This document shows positions 44,644-53,522 of a stretch of DNA of 64,000 nt, in pieces. The DNA lies in contig CALSPX010000006.1 in NCBI GenBank assembly GCA_943788345.1, positions 219,039-283,038 on the forward strand. The letters run 5' to 3'. The position numbers and the translations under genes were made by a program. Under the pieces are notes generated by a model, which had not been told where the DNA came from, did no database searches, and saw only the letters and a program-made list of their open reading frames with translations. Each line of letters begins with the position of its first letter. The stretch's first letter is position 1. This DNA comes from Ascidiaceihabitans sp023955215 (GTDB taxonomy: Bacteria; Pseudomonadota; Alphaproteobacteria; Rhodobacterales; Rhodobacteraceae).

Positions 44644-47064
44644 TTAAAACGGGATGTCGTCGACCCCGGTGATAAAGCGGGCAACAACCTTCTTTAGGCC
44701 GGCCTTTTCAAAATCAATTTCAAGTTTGTCATTGTCGATGACCGCAACTTTTCCATATCCAAACTTCTGGTGAAACACCCGTTCCCCGATTGTAAAACTG
44801 TTCACAGCAGACAAGTCGATGATGTCACTTTTCTGCTTTGGTGCTTGTTGAGCAGGTCGGTTTTGAGACCGCGACTGTAATCTACGCCAGCCTGGCGAGT
44901 TATACACATCTGCGTTTACAACTTTCTCATGGAACGTTGATTGGGGTTCGTTCGTCGGGGCCGCAGCACCAAACCCACCACCATACAAACCAGGTGGTGT
45001 CATCACATCCACGTGCTCTTCGGGCAGTTCATCAATAAAGCGCGAAGGCAAGGCAGATTGCCACTGTCCAAACACCCGTCGATTGGCTGCAAATGAAATG
45101 GTACAGACCTCCTCGGCACGTGTAATTCCAACGTAGGCAAGGCGGCGTTCTTCTTCCAAACCAGTCACGCCACTTTCGTCCATAGACCGCTGCGATGGGA
45201 ATAACCCATCTTCCCAACCGGGCAAAAATACTTGAGGAAATTCAAGACCCTTGGAGCCGTGAAGCGTCATGATTGACACCTTCGCCCCCTCGCCCTCTTT
45301 CTCATTATCCATGATCAAACTTACGTGCTCAAGGAACCCTTGTAGGTTCTCAAACTGCTCAAGTGCTTTGACCAATTCTTTGAGGTTTTCCAACCGCCCT
45401 GGGGCCTCTGGCGTCTTGTCGTTTTTCCAATGGGTGGTGTAGCCGCATTCATCCAGAATAATGCCTGCCAGCTCGAAATGGCTGACCTCTGGGGGGCGGT
45501 ATTCCATCATCTGCGGACCGTCATCGATCACCGCGTCTTCGCTCACGGTCATCAACGGACCACGGGTCATCTGCGCCCAGCGCCCGATGCCATCCACCAG
45601 CTTAGCCAGCTCTGCGCCGCCCTTGCCTTTGATCAATCCCATCTCAATCGTCAGTCGTGCGCCCTCAAGCAGGGAAACACCGTTTTCACGGGAAGTCATC
45701 TGAATGGTTTGCTGTGCCTTGTCGCCCAAACCACGCTTTGGCGTGTTCACAATCCGCTCAAACGCGAGATCATCATCGGGGGAGGTCACAATGCGGAAAT
45801 AGGCCATCGCATCGCGGATTTCCAAGCGTTCATAGAACCGTGGTCCACCGATCACGCGGTAGGGCAAACCGATGGTTAAAAATCGATCCTCAAAGGCCCG
45901 CATCTGGTGCGACGCCCGCACCAAAATCGCCATTTCATCCAATGACACAGGGCGCATGCCACGGGTGCCAGACTGCGCGGATTCGATTTCCTCACCGATC
46001 CAACGCGCCTCTTCCTCGCCGTCCCAATGGCCAATCAGACGCACCTTTTCGCCGTCTTTTTCTTCGGTCCACAACGTCTTGCCCAAACGGCCTGTGTTGC
46101 CTTCAATCACGCTAGAGGCAGCGGCCAGAATATGCGGGGTTGAGCGATAGTTTTGCTCAAGTCGCACCACATGTGACCCCGGAAAATCCTTTTCAAATCG
46201 AAGGATGTTACCCACTTCAGCACCACGCCAGCCATAGATCGACTGGTCATCGTCCCCAACACAACAGATGTTCTTGTGACCCGCGGCCAGCAGGCGCAGC
46301 CATAGGTATTGGGCGACGTTGGTATCTTGATACTCGTCCACGAGGATGAATTTGAACCAGCGCTGATATTGCTCAAGAATGTCACCGTGGGTCTGAAAAA
46401 TCGTCACCATATGCAACAGAAGATCGCCAAAGTCGGTGGCGTTCAATTCGCGCAGACGGTTTTGGTACTGGGCATATAGCTCAATGCCACGATGGTTGTA
46501 GGCACCACCATCCGCCGCAGGCACCTTATCAGGGGTCAGCGCGCGGTTTTTCCAGTCATCAATGATATTGGCCAGCTGACGCGCAGGCCAGCGTTTGTCA
46601 TCTATACCCTCCGCACGGATCAACTGTTTCAGCAGGCGGATTTGGTCGTCGGTATCCAGAATGGTAAAGTTGGATTTCAACCCCACCAATTCGGCATGAC
46701 GGCGCAGCAATTTCACGCAGATCGCGTGGAACGTGCCAAGCCACGGCATCCCCTCAATCTGTTGCCCCAGCATACCGCCCACACGGTCCTTCATCTCGCG
46801 GGCGGCTTTGTTGGTGAAGGTCACCGCCAAAATCTCGTTCGGACGGGCGCGTCCTGTGTTCATCAAATGGACAATACGGGCGGTCAAAGCTTTGGTTTTT
46901 CCGGTCCCCGCCCCCGCAAGCATCAAGACAGGGCCATCCATCTGCTCAACGGCGGCGCGTTGGGCTGGGTTCAAGCCATCCAAATAGGGTTGCGGACGCG
47001 CGGCCATAGCACGCGCAGACAAAGATGCGCCGTCGAAGGCGTCCATTTCATCGAAATCATTCAT
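44644..47064 (-). CDS. uvrD: UvrD/PcrA-type ATP-dependent DNA helicase
   Basis: 806-residue superfamily 1A helicase. Walker A/motif I is LMLAGAGTGKTKALTARIV, motif Ia AVTFTNKAAREMKDRV, motif II LVDEYQDTN, motif III CVGDDDQSIYGWRGA, motif IV VRLEQNYRST, motif V TLHGSKGLEFPQVFLPG, motif VI EEERRLAYVGITRAEE. The C-terminal region with GERVFHQKFGYGKVAVIDNDKLEI is a Tudor-like RNA-polymerase contact as in PcrA. Start at 47064; the frame continues to 47124. Acts in nucleotide excision and mismatch repair. Confidence 0.95.
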   Translation of the reverse strand: MNDFDEMDAFDGASLSARAMAARPQPYLDGLNPAQRAAVEQMDGPVLMLAGAGTGKTKALTARIVHLMNTGRARPNEILAVTFTNKAAREMKDRVGGMLGQQIEGMPWLGTFHAICVKLLRRHAELVGLKSNFTILDTDDQIRLLKQLIRAEGIDDKRWPARQLANIIDDWKNRALTPDKVPAADGGAYNHRGIELYAQYQNRLRELNATDFGDLLLHMVTIFQTHGDILEQYQRWFKFILVDEYQDTNVAQYLWLRLLAAGHKNICCVGDDDQSIYGWRGAEVGNILRFEKDFPGSHVVRLEQNYRSTPHILAAASSVIEGNTGRLGKTLWTEEKDGEKVRLIGHWDGEEEARWIGEEIESAQSGTRGMRPVSLDEMAILVRASHQMRAFEDRFLTIGLPYRVIGGPRFYERLEIRDAMAYFRIVTSPDDDLAFERIVNTPKRGLGDKAQQTIQMTSRENGVSLLEGARLTIEMGLIKGKGGAELAKLVDGIGRWAQMTRGPLMTVSEDAVIDDGPQMMEYRPPEVSHFELAGIILDECGYTTHWKNDKTPEAPGRLENLKELVKALEQFENLQGFLEHVSLIMDNEKEGEGAKVSIMTLHGSKGLEFPQVFLPGWEDGLFPSQRSMDESGVTGLEEERRLAYVGITRAEEVCTISFAANRRVFGQWQSALPSRFIDELPEEHVDVMTPPGLYGGGFGAAAPTNEPQSTFHEKVVNADVYNSPGWRRLQSRSQNRPAQQAPKQKSDIIDLSAVNSFTIGERVFHQKFGYGKVAVIDNDKLEIDFEKAGLKKVVARFITGVDDIPF

Positions 47065-47246
47065 GGCAATAAACCTAGCCCCAAATACTGCAAAGGAAAA
47101 CCCCATCAGCCCAAAGATGTTCACACTCCGTTCCGCACCTTCATCTTACCAACCAAACTCTGGGGGAGACAGCCGCAGGCTGGCGGGGGCAAAGCCCCTA
47201 ACAGTGACCTATGGACATATGCAACCGCACGACCCCAAATGCACAT

Positions 47247-48389
47247 ATGAGCTTGTACAACACATATCCCGCCATTTCCGATTTGCGCGCAGGCGCAAAG
47301 AAACGCATCCCATCATTCGTTTGGGAATACCTAGACAGCGCGACAGGGGATGAACGAACAAAAATGCGCAATCAGGCCGGCCTTAGTCGGGTTGGCCTCA
47401 CACCCTCCGTTTTGCACGGTGAATTCACACCGGATCTGTCGACAACCTTTCTTGGCCAATCCTTACCTCTACCCTTCGGGATTTCACCAATAGGCATGTC
47501 GGGTTTGATTTGGCCAAACGCGGAACAATTGCTAGCAAAGTCTGCGGCATCAATTGGTATACCCTACACCCTTTCCACCGTGGCTGCGCAGGCACCCGAA
47601 GACCTTGCGCCTCATTTAGGTGAAAATGCTTGGTTTCAGATGTACCCTCCACGAGATGAAGCCATTCGCATCGATATGTTAGAACGCGCAAAAGCTGCAG
47701 GATTTAAAACTCTTGTCCTAACAGTTGATGTGCCCGTTGCCTCGCGCCGTGAACGTCAGACGCGGTCTGGTCTTACCAATCCCCCGAAATTGACGCCAAG
47801 ATTGTTGGCACAAGTGTTACAAAAACCTGCGTGGGCTTTGGGTACGATGCGTCACGGCATGCCACATATGAAAATGCTGGATAAGTATTCGACTCCAGCT
47901 GCCGAAGGCCTCTCATCAACCGCACATGTTGGTTACCTTTTACGCACCTCCCCGGACTGGGAGTACGTCAAATGGCTTCGTGATGCCTGGGATGGACCAT
48001 TTATTGTTAAAGGAATTCTGCGTCCCGATGATGCAACTGCGCTTGAGAAAACCGGCTTGGATGCCATTTGGGTCTCGAACCATGCTGGCCGTCAATTCGA
48101 TGCCGCCCCCGCTACAATTGACATACTCCCCAAGATCAAAGCGGCAACAAAACTGCCGATCATCTTTGATAGCGGCATTGAGGGTGGGTTGGATATCTTG
48201 CGCGCCCTCGCATCTGGCGCTGACTTTGTGATGTTAGGCCGCGCTTGGCACTACGCGCTTGGTGCACTTGGCGACAAAGGCCCCGCGCACTTGGTTGATA
48301 TCTTGGCAAAGGACCTTGCCGCAAACATGGGGCAACTGGGGGCTAAAACCCTTTTTGAATTACCAGAACCCTTTGAAATCAAGAACTGA
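47247..48389 (+). CDS. lldD: FMN-dependent alpha-hydroxy-acid dehydrogenase (LldD-like)
   Basis: 380-residue enzyme of the FMN-dependent hydroxy-acid oxidising family (L-lactate dehydrogenase, mandelate dehydrogenase, glycolate oxidase). Conserved: PAISDLRAGAKKRIPSFVWEYLDSATGDE (split), FGISPIGMSGLIWP, WFQMYPPRDE, LVLTVDVPVASRRERQTRSG, the active-site Lys/His block VKGILRPDDA and WVSNHAGRQFDAAPATIDILP, and FMN phosphate loop ASGADFVMLGRAWHYAL. The start at 47247 gives the typical N-terminus; the frame opens at 47211. Substrate undetermined. Confidence 0.9.
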   Translation: MSLYNTYPAISDLRAGAKKRIPSFVWEYLDSATGDERTKMRNQAGLSRVGLTPSVLHGEFTPDLSTTFLGQSLPLPFGISPIGMSGLIWPNAEQLLAKSAASIGIPYTLSTVAAQAPEDLAPHLGENAWFQMYPPRDEAIRIDMLERAKAAGFKTLVLTVDVPVASRRERQTRSGLTNPPKLTPRLLAQVLQKPAWALGTMRHGMPHMKMLDKYSTPAAEGLSSTAHVGYLLRTSPDWEYVKWLRDAWDGPFIVKGILRPDDATALEKTGLDAIWVSNHAGRQFDAAPATIDILPKIKAATKLPIIFDSGIEGGLDILRALASGADFVMLGRAWHYALGALGDKGPAHLVDILAKDLAANMGQLGAKTLFELPEPFEIKN

Positions 48390-48476
48390 GGGCGTTCCGG
48401 TTCCCATATTTTAAGATGAAGTTCGCCTGCTGCACAAAATTTGTAGGATTATTTCGGACTGACGCACCTTTTTCTC

Positions 48477-48505
48477 TTGCAGGTTCTGTCGCGCAATTAT
48501 AGATC
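48477..48505 (+). promoter_or_regulatory. Promoter of tRNA-Gly copy 1
   Basis: TTGCAG at 48477-48482 and a -10 within TATAGATC (48498-48505), 15-17 nt spacing. The same sequence stands before the second tRNA copy at 48721. Confidence 0.6.
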
Positions 48506-48521
48506 GGCCCTACCCAAGGAA

Positions 48522-48596
48522 GCGGGCGTAGCTCAGGGGTAGAGCATAACCTTGCCAAGGTTAGGGTCGGGCGTTCGAATCGCCTCGCCCGCTCCA
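48522..48596 (+). tRNA. tRNA-Gly(GCC), copy 1
   Basis: 75-nt gene with genome-encoded CCA. Acceptor GCGGGCG/CGCCCGC, D-arm GCTC..GAGC, anticodon loop CTTGCCAAG with anticodon GCC, T-arm with GTTCGAATC. Identical to the gene at 48766. Preceded by a promoter and followed by its own terminator at 48606-48638. Confidence 0.97.
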
Positions 48597-48605
48597 ACTA
48601 AACAA

Positions 48606-48638
48606 AAAACCCGGTCACTTTTGATCGGGTTTTTTGTT
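48606..48638 (+). terminator. Terminator of tRNA-Gly copy 1
   Basis: AAAACCCGGTC pairs with GATCGGGTTTT (one G-U) and is followed by TTTTTGTTGTT. Confidence 0.9.
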
Positions 48639-48720
48639 GTTCAAAAATTCCTCACCCATACAATAAGAAGTTCAAAAACGGCCCCATTTCAAATTAATGG
48701 GACCTAAGTGAATTTTTCAC

Positions 48721-48750
48721 TTGCAGGTTTCGCTGCGCGATTATAGATCG
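48721..48750 (+). promoter_or_regulatory. Promoter of tRNA-Gly copy 2
   Basis: TTGCAG at 48721-48726 and TATAGATC at 48742-48749, same spacing as for copy 1. Confidence 0.6.
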
Positions 48751-48765
48751 ACCACACCCACGGAA

Positions 48766-48840
48766 GCGGGCGTAGCTCAGGGGTAGAGCATAACCTTGCC
48801 AAGGTTAGGGTCGGGCGTTCGAATCGCCTCGCCCGCTCCA
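48766..48840 (+). tRNA. tRNA-Gly(GCC), copy 2
   Basis: 75 nt, identical over its whole length to the gene at 48522, encoded CCA. Upstream (TTGCAG...TATAGATCG) and downstream (AACTAAACAAAAAA then a terminator) flanks are also similar, so the two copies come from a duplication of a ~170-nt unit, about 244 nt apart. Confidence 0.97.
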
Positions 48841-48849
48841 ACTAAACAA

Positions 48850-48880
48850 AAAAGCCAGTCAGTTTTGACTGGCTTTTTTG
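48850..48880 (+). terminator. Terminator of tRNA-Gly copy 2
   Basis: AAAAGCCAGTCA (48850-48861) pairs with TGACTGGCTTTT (48866-48877) and runs on into T-rich TTGTTGTT. Confidence 0.9.
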
Positions 48881-49020
48881 TTGTTCAAAATCCAGTCCAA
48901 TAGCGCAACGACATATCAGGCACATATACCCCCTGCTTTGGCATCACTATCTTGGCCTGTCCTCACTTCCCGCATATAAGCCACTCAAAATCACACAACT
49001 TCCGCTGATCGGAGACGACA

Positions 49021-49608
49021 ATGCGCACAGCTACAATCACACGATCCACCGCTGAAACAGAAATCACAGTCACCATCAATCTTGATGGCACTGGTATTTA
49101 TGACAACCAAACTGGCGTTGGATTTTTTGACCACATGTTGGATCAATTGGCGCGTCACTCCTTGATCGACATGACAATTCGGGTCAACGGCGATTTACAC
49201 ATCGATGATCACCACACTGTAGAAGACACTGGCATCGCACTAGGCCAAGCCTTGACCCAAGCCCTTGGTGATAAACGTGGAATTCTGCGCTATGGTAGCT
49301 GTTTACTGCCAATGGACGATGCCCAAGTACGCTGTGCACTTGACCTATCTGCGCGCCCCTATTTGATTTGGAACGTCGACTTACCAACCCAAAAAATTGG
49401 CAACTTCGATACTGAATTGGTCCGCGAGTTCTTTACAGCATTCGCAACACACGGCGGCATCACCTTGCACGTCGACAAATTGCACGGCTTTAACAGTCAC
49501 CACATTGCGGAGGCTGCCTTCAAATCAGTTGCCCGTGCACTGCGCGATGCGGTTGAAGTTGACCCACGCAAATCAGGCGACATCCCGTCGACCAAAGGGG
49601 CACTGTAA
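49021..49608 (+). CDS. hisB: Imidazoleglycerol-phosphate dehydratase HisB
   Basis: 195-residue monofunctional HisB, the Mn-dependent dehydratase of step 6 of histidine synthesis. The two half-repeats with metal-binding His clusters are clear: FFDHMLDQLARHS and HIDDHHTVEDTGIALG in the first, GFNSHHIAEAAFKSVARAL in the second. It lacks the phosphatase domain of the E. coli bifunctional protein. First of a his cluster; hisH follows 5 nt downstream. Confidence 0.97.
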   Translation: MRTATITRSTAETEITVTINLDGTGIYDNQTGVGFFDHMLDQLARHSLIDMTIRVNGDLHIDDHHTVEDTGIALGQALTQALGDKRGILRYGSCLLPMDDAQVRCALDLSARPYLIWNVDLPTQKIGNFDTELVREFFTAFATHGGITLHVDKLHGFNSHHIAEAAFKSVARALRDAVEVDPRKSGDIPSTKGAL

Positions 49609-49613
49609 CCCAT

Positions 49614-50252
49614 ATGCTAACGGCAATTGTTGATTACGAGAGTGGTAACCTGCACTCGGCCCACAAGGCATTCGAACGCATGGCCCGCGAAGTGGATGCT
49701 GGCGAGGTCATCGTCACCTCAGACGCGGACATTGTTGCGCGCGCTGATCGTATCGTGCTGCCCGGCGATGGTGCATTTCCAGCGTGCTATGAGGCCCTAA
49801 CAGGCACGGGTGGTCTTTTTGACGCTATGCGTGAAGCGGTCGAGGAAAAAGGCCGTCCGTTTTTAGGAATTTGCGTTGGCATGCAATTGATGGCCACGAT
49901 GGGTCGCGAATATCGCGACACCCCCGGTCTTGATTGGATCAAAGGCGAAGTGGTTGAGATCAAACCAGAAAACAAATCGCTCAAGGTGCCACATATGGGG
50001 TGGAATGATCTGATCATCAATCATCCGCATCCCGTTCTGAACGGCATCGAGTCAGGCGATCACACGTATTTTGTGCATTCGTACCACTTTGAAGTTGCCA
50101 ACTCTGCAGAACGTTTGGCGCATGTCGATTACGGTCATGACGTGACTGCAGTAATTGGTCGGGATACGATGCTAGGCATGCAATTTCACCCTGAAAAAAG
50201 CCAAGGCACTGGCCTGCGCATGCTTTCTAACTTCTTACAGTGGAAACCATAA
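49614..50252 (+). CDS. hisH: Imidazole glycerol phosphate synthase glutaminase subunit HisH
   Basis: 212-residue class I glutamine amidotransferase that feeds ammonia to HisF. The catalytic Cys is in PFLGICVGMQLM, the catalytic His/Glu in GMQFHPEKSQ, and the oxyanion region is PGDGAFPACYEAL. Partner HisF is encoded 1.7 kb downstream. Confidence 0.97.
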   Translation: MLTAIVDYESGNLHSAHKAFERMAREVDAGEVIVTSDADIVARADRIVLPGDGAFPACYEALTGTGGLFDAMREAVEEKGRPFLGICVGMQLMATMGREYRDTPGLDWIKGEVVEIKPENKSLKVPHMGWNDLIINHPHPVLNGIESGDHTYFVHSYHFEVANSAERLAHVDYGHDVTAVIGRDTMLGMQFHPEKSQGTGLRMLSNFLQWKP

Positions 50253-50266
50253 AGCCACGGAGTTTC

Positions 50267-50293
50267 CCATTGGGCTAGGCTCTAGCCCAATGG
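50267..50293. terminator. Bidirectional terminator between hisH and the DUF2147 gene
   Basis: Perfect 11-bp stem CCATTGGGCTA (50267-50277) / TAGCCCAATGG (50283-50293), loop of 5 nt, in the 50-nt convergent gap. No long T-run on either side. Confidence 0.7.
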
Positions 50294-50302
50294 ATCTTCT
50301 AA

Positions 50303-50698
50303 TTAGTTAACGCGCTTCCACGTACCGCCGTCACGGCAAATACCTAAAACGCAGCCTTTGATATTCAGGTTATTGCCTTTCAAAGTCATCTTGGAGCTAT
50401 AAGTCTTGTCGCGATCAGGTGAATACACCTTGCCGCCGCTATATGCCCCGCCACCATCGGATTTCATGTTCCAGATGATTTTTCGGCCTTGGTTTTCAGA
50501 TTTGAACGCAGCGCCTGAGCTGTCAAAGCTTTTGACAAGCGTGCCGCAAATTGCGGCACCACAGCTTTTGACGTCGATATGGCCATAATTGCCATTATCA
50601 TCTTTCACCGTCTGCCACATACCATGTACCGGATCTGCTTGTGCAACCCCTACTCCCAGCGCAACAGTTGCAACTGCGGCCATCAAAAATGTCTTCAT
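50303..50698 (-). CDS. DUF2147 secreted protein
   Basis: 131 residues with signal peptide MKTFLMAAVATVALGVGVAQA. The mature part has the DUF2147 pattern: GMWQTVKDDNGNYGHIDVKSC..ICGTLVKSF, then KGNNLNIKGCVLGICRDGGTWKRV, with four conserved Cys likely forming disulfides in the periplasm. Function of the family is unknown. It stands in opposite orientation between hisH and hisA, so it is an insertion in the his gene order. Confidence 0.88.
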   Translation of the reverse strand: MKTFLMAAVATVALGVGVAQADPVHGMWQTVKDDNGNYGHIDVKSCGAAICGTLVKSFDSSGAAFKSENQGRKIIWNMKSDGGGAYSGGKVYSPDRDKTYSSKMTLKGNNLNIKGCVLGICRDGGTWKRVN

Positions 50699-50833
50699 CG
50701 TTTATTCCTCCCTTATTTTGACCTTACTCTGCTTTATCAACGCTAATCGTGGCAAGGTTGACCTTGGGTCGCGTTGCAAATCTGGGCTAGCCGTGCATAA
50801 CGGCCCAAACAGTTAAGTAAGAGGCCTGAACCG

Positions 50834-51553
50834 ATGATCCTATACCCCGCAATTGATCTAAAAGACGGCCAAGCCGTTCGTCTTGTTCACGGTGACATGG
50901 AACAATCCACTGTATTTAATGACGATCCCGCCGCCCAAGCGATGGAATTTGTGAACGCAGGGTGTGAGTGGTTACACTTGGTTGATCTAAATGGCGCGTT
51001 CGCGGGCGAACCTGTGAACGCTGCCCCTGTCGAAGCGATCTTAAAGACATGCAAAGTGCCAACCCAACTGGGCGGCGGTATTCGTGACATGGCAACGATT
51101 GAGGCATGGCTGGATAAAGGACTAACCCGCGTGATCCTTGGGACTGTTGCCGTTGAAAATCCTGATCTGGTCCGTGAAGCGGCACGCGCATTCCCGAACC
51201 AAGTCGCTGTTGGTATTGATGCCCGCAATGGCCGCGTCGCAACAAAAGGTTGGGCTGAGGAAACGGATGTGATGGTCACGGACCTCGCCAAATCCTTCGA
51301 GGATGCAGGCGTTGCCGCAATAATCTACACCGACATCATGCGCGACGGCGCGATGGGTGGGCCAAACGTTGAAGCGACAGAAGCCTTGGCCCGTGCCGTT
51401 TCGATCCCTGTGATTGCTTCTGGTGGCGTTTCGTCACTGAACGACCTAAAGGCGCTTAAAGCGACAAACATCATCTCCGGCGCTATCTCTGGTCGTGCGC
51501 TTTATGATGGGGCGATTGATCTATCTGAGGCGCTTAAGGCGCTGAAATCATGA
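50834..51553 (+). CDS. hisA: HisA: ProFAR isomerase
   Basis: 239-residue beta/alpha barrel, 1-(5-phosphoribosyl)-5-[(5-phosphoribosylamino)methylideneamino]imidazole-4-carboxamide isomerase. The catalytic Asp is in LYPAIDLKDGQAVRLVHGD, followed by LQ-type phosphate loop PTQLGGGIRDM, second Asp in YTDIMRDGAMGGPN, and phosphate loop VIASGGVSSLND. Overlaps the next small gene by 4 nt (ATGA). Confidence 0.97.
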   Translation: MILYPAIDLKDGQAVRLVHGDMEQSTVFNDDPAAQAMEFVNAGCEWLHLVDLNGAFAGEPVNAAPVEAILKTCKVPTQLGGGIRDMATIEAWLDKGLTRVILGTVAVENPDLVREAARAFPNQVAVGIDARNGRVATKGWAEETDVMVTDLAKSFEDAGVAAIIYTDIMRDGAMGGPNVEATEALARAVSIPVIASGGVSSLNDLKALKATNIISGAISGRALYDGAIDLSEALKALKS

Positions 51554-51885
51554 ACCAACTGCTGATCATCATCGCCCTTATGGTGCCGTGCATCTCGGCA
51601 CTCCTTTTGTCGCGCATAACTTTGAACCCTCATGCCACAAAGCTATTGTTTTGGGGCGGTGCGTCCTTCTTGTTTGTGATTTTCTTGTCCGTCATGCTGG
51701 ATCAGCAATGTCGCGGCAGCTTGGTAACCAATTGGGTTGAATGTCGCCCTGCCATGTTGCTCGGCTTGGCCAATACGTTCAGTAAACCGCTGCTTGTCTC
51801 GCTTATGGCATATATTTTCATCGGCCCATTCATGGTCATCGCGGCCGGCGTTTTCGAGTTGCTCCATCGCCGTCGCACGTCCTGA
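51550..51885 (+). CDS. Small hypothetical membrane protein coupled to hisA
   Basis: 111 residues with three hydrophobic segments (LLIIIALMVPCISALLL; LLFWGGASFLFVIFLSVML; LVSLMAYIFIGPFMVIAAGVF), a two-Cys extramembrane loop (QCRGSLVTNWVEC) and an Arg-rich end. It overlaps the end of hisA as ATGA, and hisF follows 39 nt later. I do not recognise a family; no link to histidine synthesis is known. Confidence 0.75.
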   Translation: MNQLLIIIALMVPCISALLLSRITLNPHATKLLFWGGASFLFVIFLSVMLDQQCRGSLVTNWVECRPAMLLGLANTFSKPLLVSLMAYIFIGPFMVIAAGVFELLHRRRTS

Positions 51886-51924
51886 CACCTTGCCCACACG
51901 CGAAACCCCAGCTACACCACAGCC

Positions 51925-52686
51925 ATGTTAAAAACTCGCATCATCCCCTGCCTAGACGTTGCTGATGGCCGCGTGGTCAAAGGTGTCAATTTCGTGGGCC
52001 TGCGCGATGCAGGCGACCCTGTTGAATCCGCCCGTGCCTATGACGCCGCTGGCGCGGACGAGCTGTGTTTCCTCGACATCAAAGCCACTCATGAAAACCG
52101 CGGCACCATGTTTGACGTGGTACGGCGCACGGCAGAGCAATGTTATATCCCGCTCACCGTGGGCGGTGGCGTACGCACCAGCGTTGATGTGCGTAATCTG
52201 TTATTGGCTGGGGCCGATAAGGTCAGCTTCAATTCGGCAGCCGTCGCAAACCCTGACGTCCTCGCAGATGCCGCCGATCAATTCGGCAGCCAGTGTATCG
52301 TCTGCGCGATTGACGCCAAAACTGTTGAACCGGGCCGCTGGGAAATCTTCACCCACGGGGGGCGCAAACCTACGGGCATTGATGCCGTCGAATTTGCCCT
52401 GCTTGCCGCCGCAAAAGGCGCGGGTGAAATTCTTCTGACCTCAATGGATCGCGATGGGACCAAACAGGGCTTTAACCTGCCCCTCACCCGCGCCATTTCT
52501 GATGCTGTGAACATCCCGGTGATCGCATCCGGTGGTGTTGGAAATCTTGATCATCTTGTTGAAGGCGTAACCAAAGGTGGCGCATCAGCTGTGTTGGCAG
52601 CCTCGATCTTCCATTTTGGCGAATATACAATCGGTGAAGCCAAGCAACACATGGCAGATGCCGGTATTCCAATGAGGCTCACATGA
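51925..52686 (+). CDS. hisF: Imidazole glycerol phosphate synthase cyclase subunit HisF
   Basis: 253-residue barrel that cyclises PRFAR with ammonia from HisH to give imidazole glycerol phosphate and AICAR. RIIPCLDVADGRVVKGVNF carries the catalytic Asp11, VGGGVRTSVDVRNLL the phosphate loop, LLTSMDRDGTKQGFN the second catalytic Asp, VIASGGVGNLDHL a phosphate loop. Overlaps hisE by 4 nt. Confidence 0.98.
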   Translation: MLKTRIIPCLDVADGRVVKGVNFVGLRDAGDPVESARAYDAAGADELCFLDIKATHENRGTMFDVVRRTAEQCYIPLTVGGGVRTSVDVRNLLLAGADKVSFNSAAVANPDVLADAADQFGSQCIVCAIDAKTVEPGRWEIFTHGGRKPTGIDAVEFALLAAAKGAGEILLTSMDRDGTKQGFNLPLTRAISDAVNIPVIASGGVGNLDHLVEGVTKGGASAVLAASIFHFGEYTIGEAKQHMADAGIPMRLT

Positions 52687-52988
52687 CACTCAACGATCTA
52701 TTTGAAACGATCATGGCACGCAAAACCGCTGACCCTAGCTCAAGCTGGACAGCACAATTGTTATCCAAAGGCCCCGAGAAATGTGCAGAGAAATTTGGTG
52801 AAGAAGCTATTGAAGCCATTATCGAAGCTGTCAAAGGCGACAGAGCGGGCCTAACATCAGAAGCAGCTGACGTGATATATCATTTGATGGTTATGTTGGC
52901 GTCGCGTGACATCAGCCTTGATGATGTGGTTGATGAATTGGCCAAACGCCAAGCCAAATCTGGCATCGCGGAAAAAGCCTCCCGCTGA
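52683..52988 (+). CDS. hisE: Phosphoribosyl-ATP diphosphatase HisE
   Basis: 101-residue MazG-like all-alpha protein removing pyrophosphate from PR-ATP (step 2). Conserved SSWTAQLLSKGPEKCAEKFGEEAIEAIIEA with the acidic Mg site EE..E and the second acidic helix EAADVIYHLMVML. Ends directly against the convergent CoA-binding protein gene, with no bases between the two stops. Confidence 0.96.
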   Translation: MTLNDLFETIMARKTADPSSSWTAQLLSKGPEKCAEKFGEEAIEAIIEAVKGDRAGLTSEAADVIYHLMVMLASRDISLDDVVDELAKRQAKSGIAEKASR

Positions 52989-53459
52989 TCACAGTTTTGA
53001 GCTGATAATACCTGTGTTGAATCCACCAAAGCGCAATTCGCCAAATAGCCGCTGATATTCAATCTTCGGGCAACGATCCTGTACGACATCAACACCACGT
53101 GCTTCAGCTGTTTGTGCCGCGTCCGCATGTATCACGCCAATCTGCATCCAAATTGCTTTTAGATCAGGAAACGCCTCTAAGGCTTCATCAACGATAGCAG
53201 GAACAGCATCAGAGCGGCGAAAAATGTCGACCATGTCAATTGGTCCTTCGATATCGGACAATGATGCTTTGACCTCTTGACCAAACATCGTCTGGCCAGC
53301 GAGCCCCGGATTAACGGGAATGACCGTAAACCCTTTTAAACTCAAATATCTCGCTACAAAATAACTGGGTCGTACGGGATTACTGGATACCCCCACGATG
53401 GCCACGCGTTTGACACTGCTGAGCAATGATTTGAGGAATTCATTTGTATATTCAGTCAT
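52989..53459 (-). CDS. CoA-binding domain protein (YccU-like)
   Basis: 156 residues, Rossmann-type CoA-binding domain as in E. coli YccU/HcgR. Loop VAIVGVSSNPVRPSYFVARYL, GFTVIPVNPGLAG, DMVDIFRRSDAVPAIVDEAL, AIWMQIGVIHADAAQTAEARGVDVVQDRCPKIEY (in parts). The ATG at 53459 is used; the open frame begins two codons earlier at a TTG. Function not known; members bind CoA. Confidence 0.9.
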   Translation of the reverse strand: MTEYTNEFLKSLLSSVKRVAIVGVSSNPVRPSYFVARYLSLKGFTVIPVNPGLAGQTMFGQEVKASLSDIEGPIDMVDIFRRSDAVPAIVDEALEAFPDLKAIWMQIGVIHADAAQTAEARGVDVVQDRCPKIEYQRLFGELRFGGFNTGIISSKL

Positions 53460-53483
53460 GGTCAATTCCTACATCAGCCTTGC

Positions 53484-53522
53484 GTAAAAAAAAAGCGCCC
53501 CGTGGCCGTTGCCATGGAGCGC
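53484..53522 (-). terminator. Strong terminator read on the minus strand
   Basis: On the minus strand GCGCTCCATGGC / GCCACGGGGCGC pair over 12 positions with one mismatch, then TTTTTTTTT. It stands 185 nt beyond the stop of the zinc-ribbon gene, so it ends either a long 3' UTR of that gene or a separate small RNA lying in 53523-53707. Confidence 0.85.
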
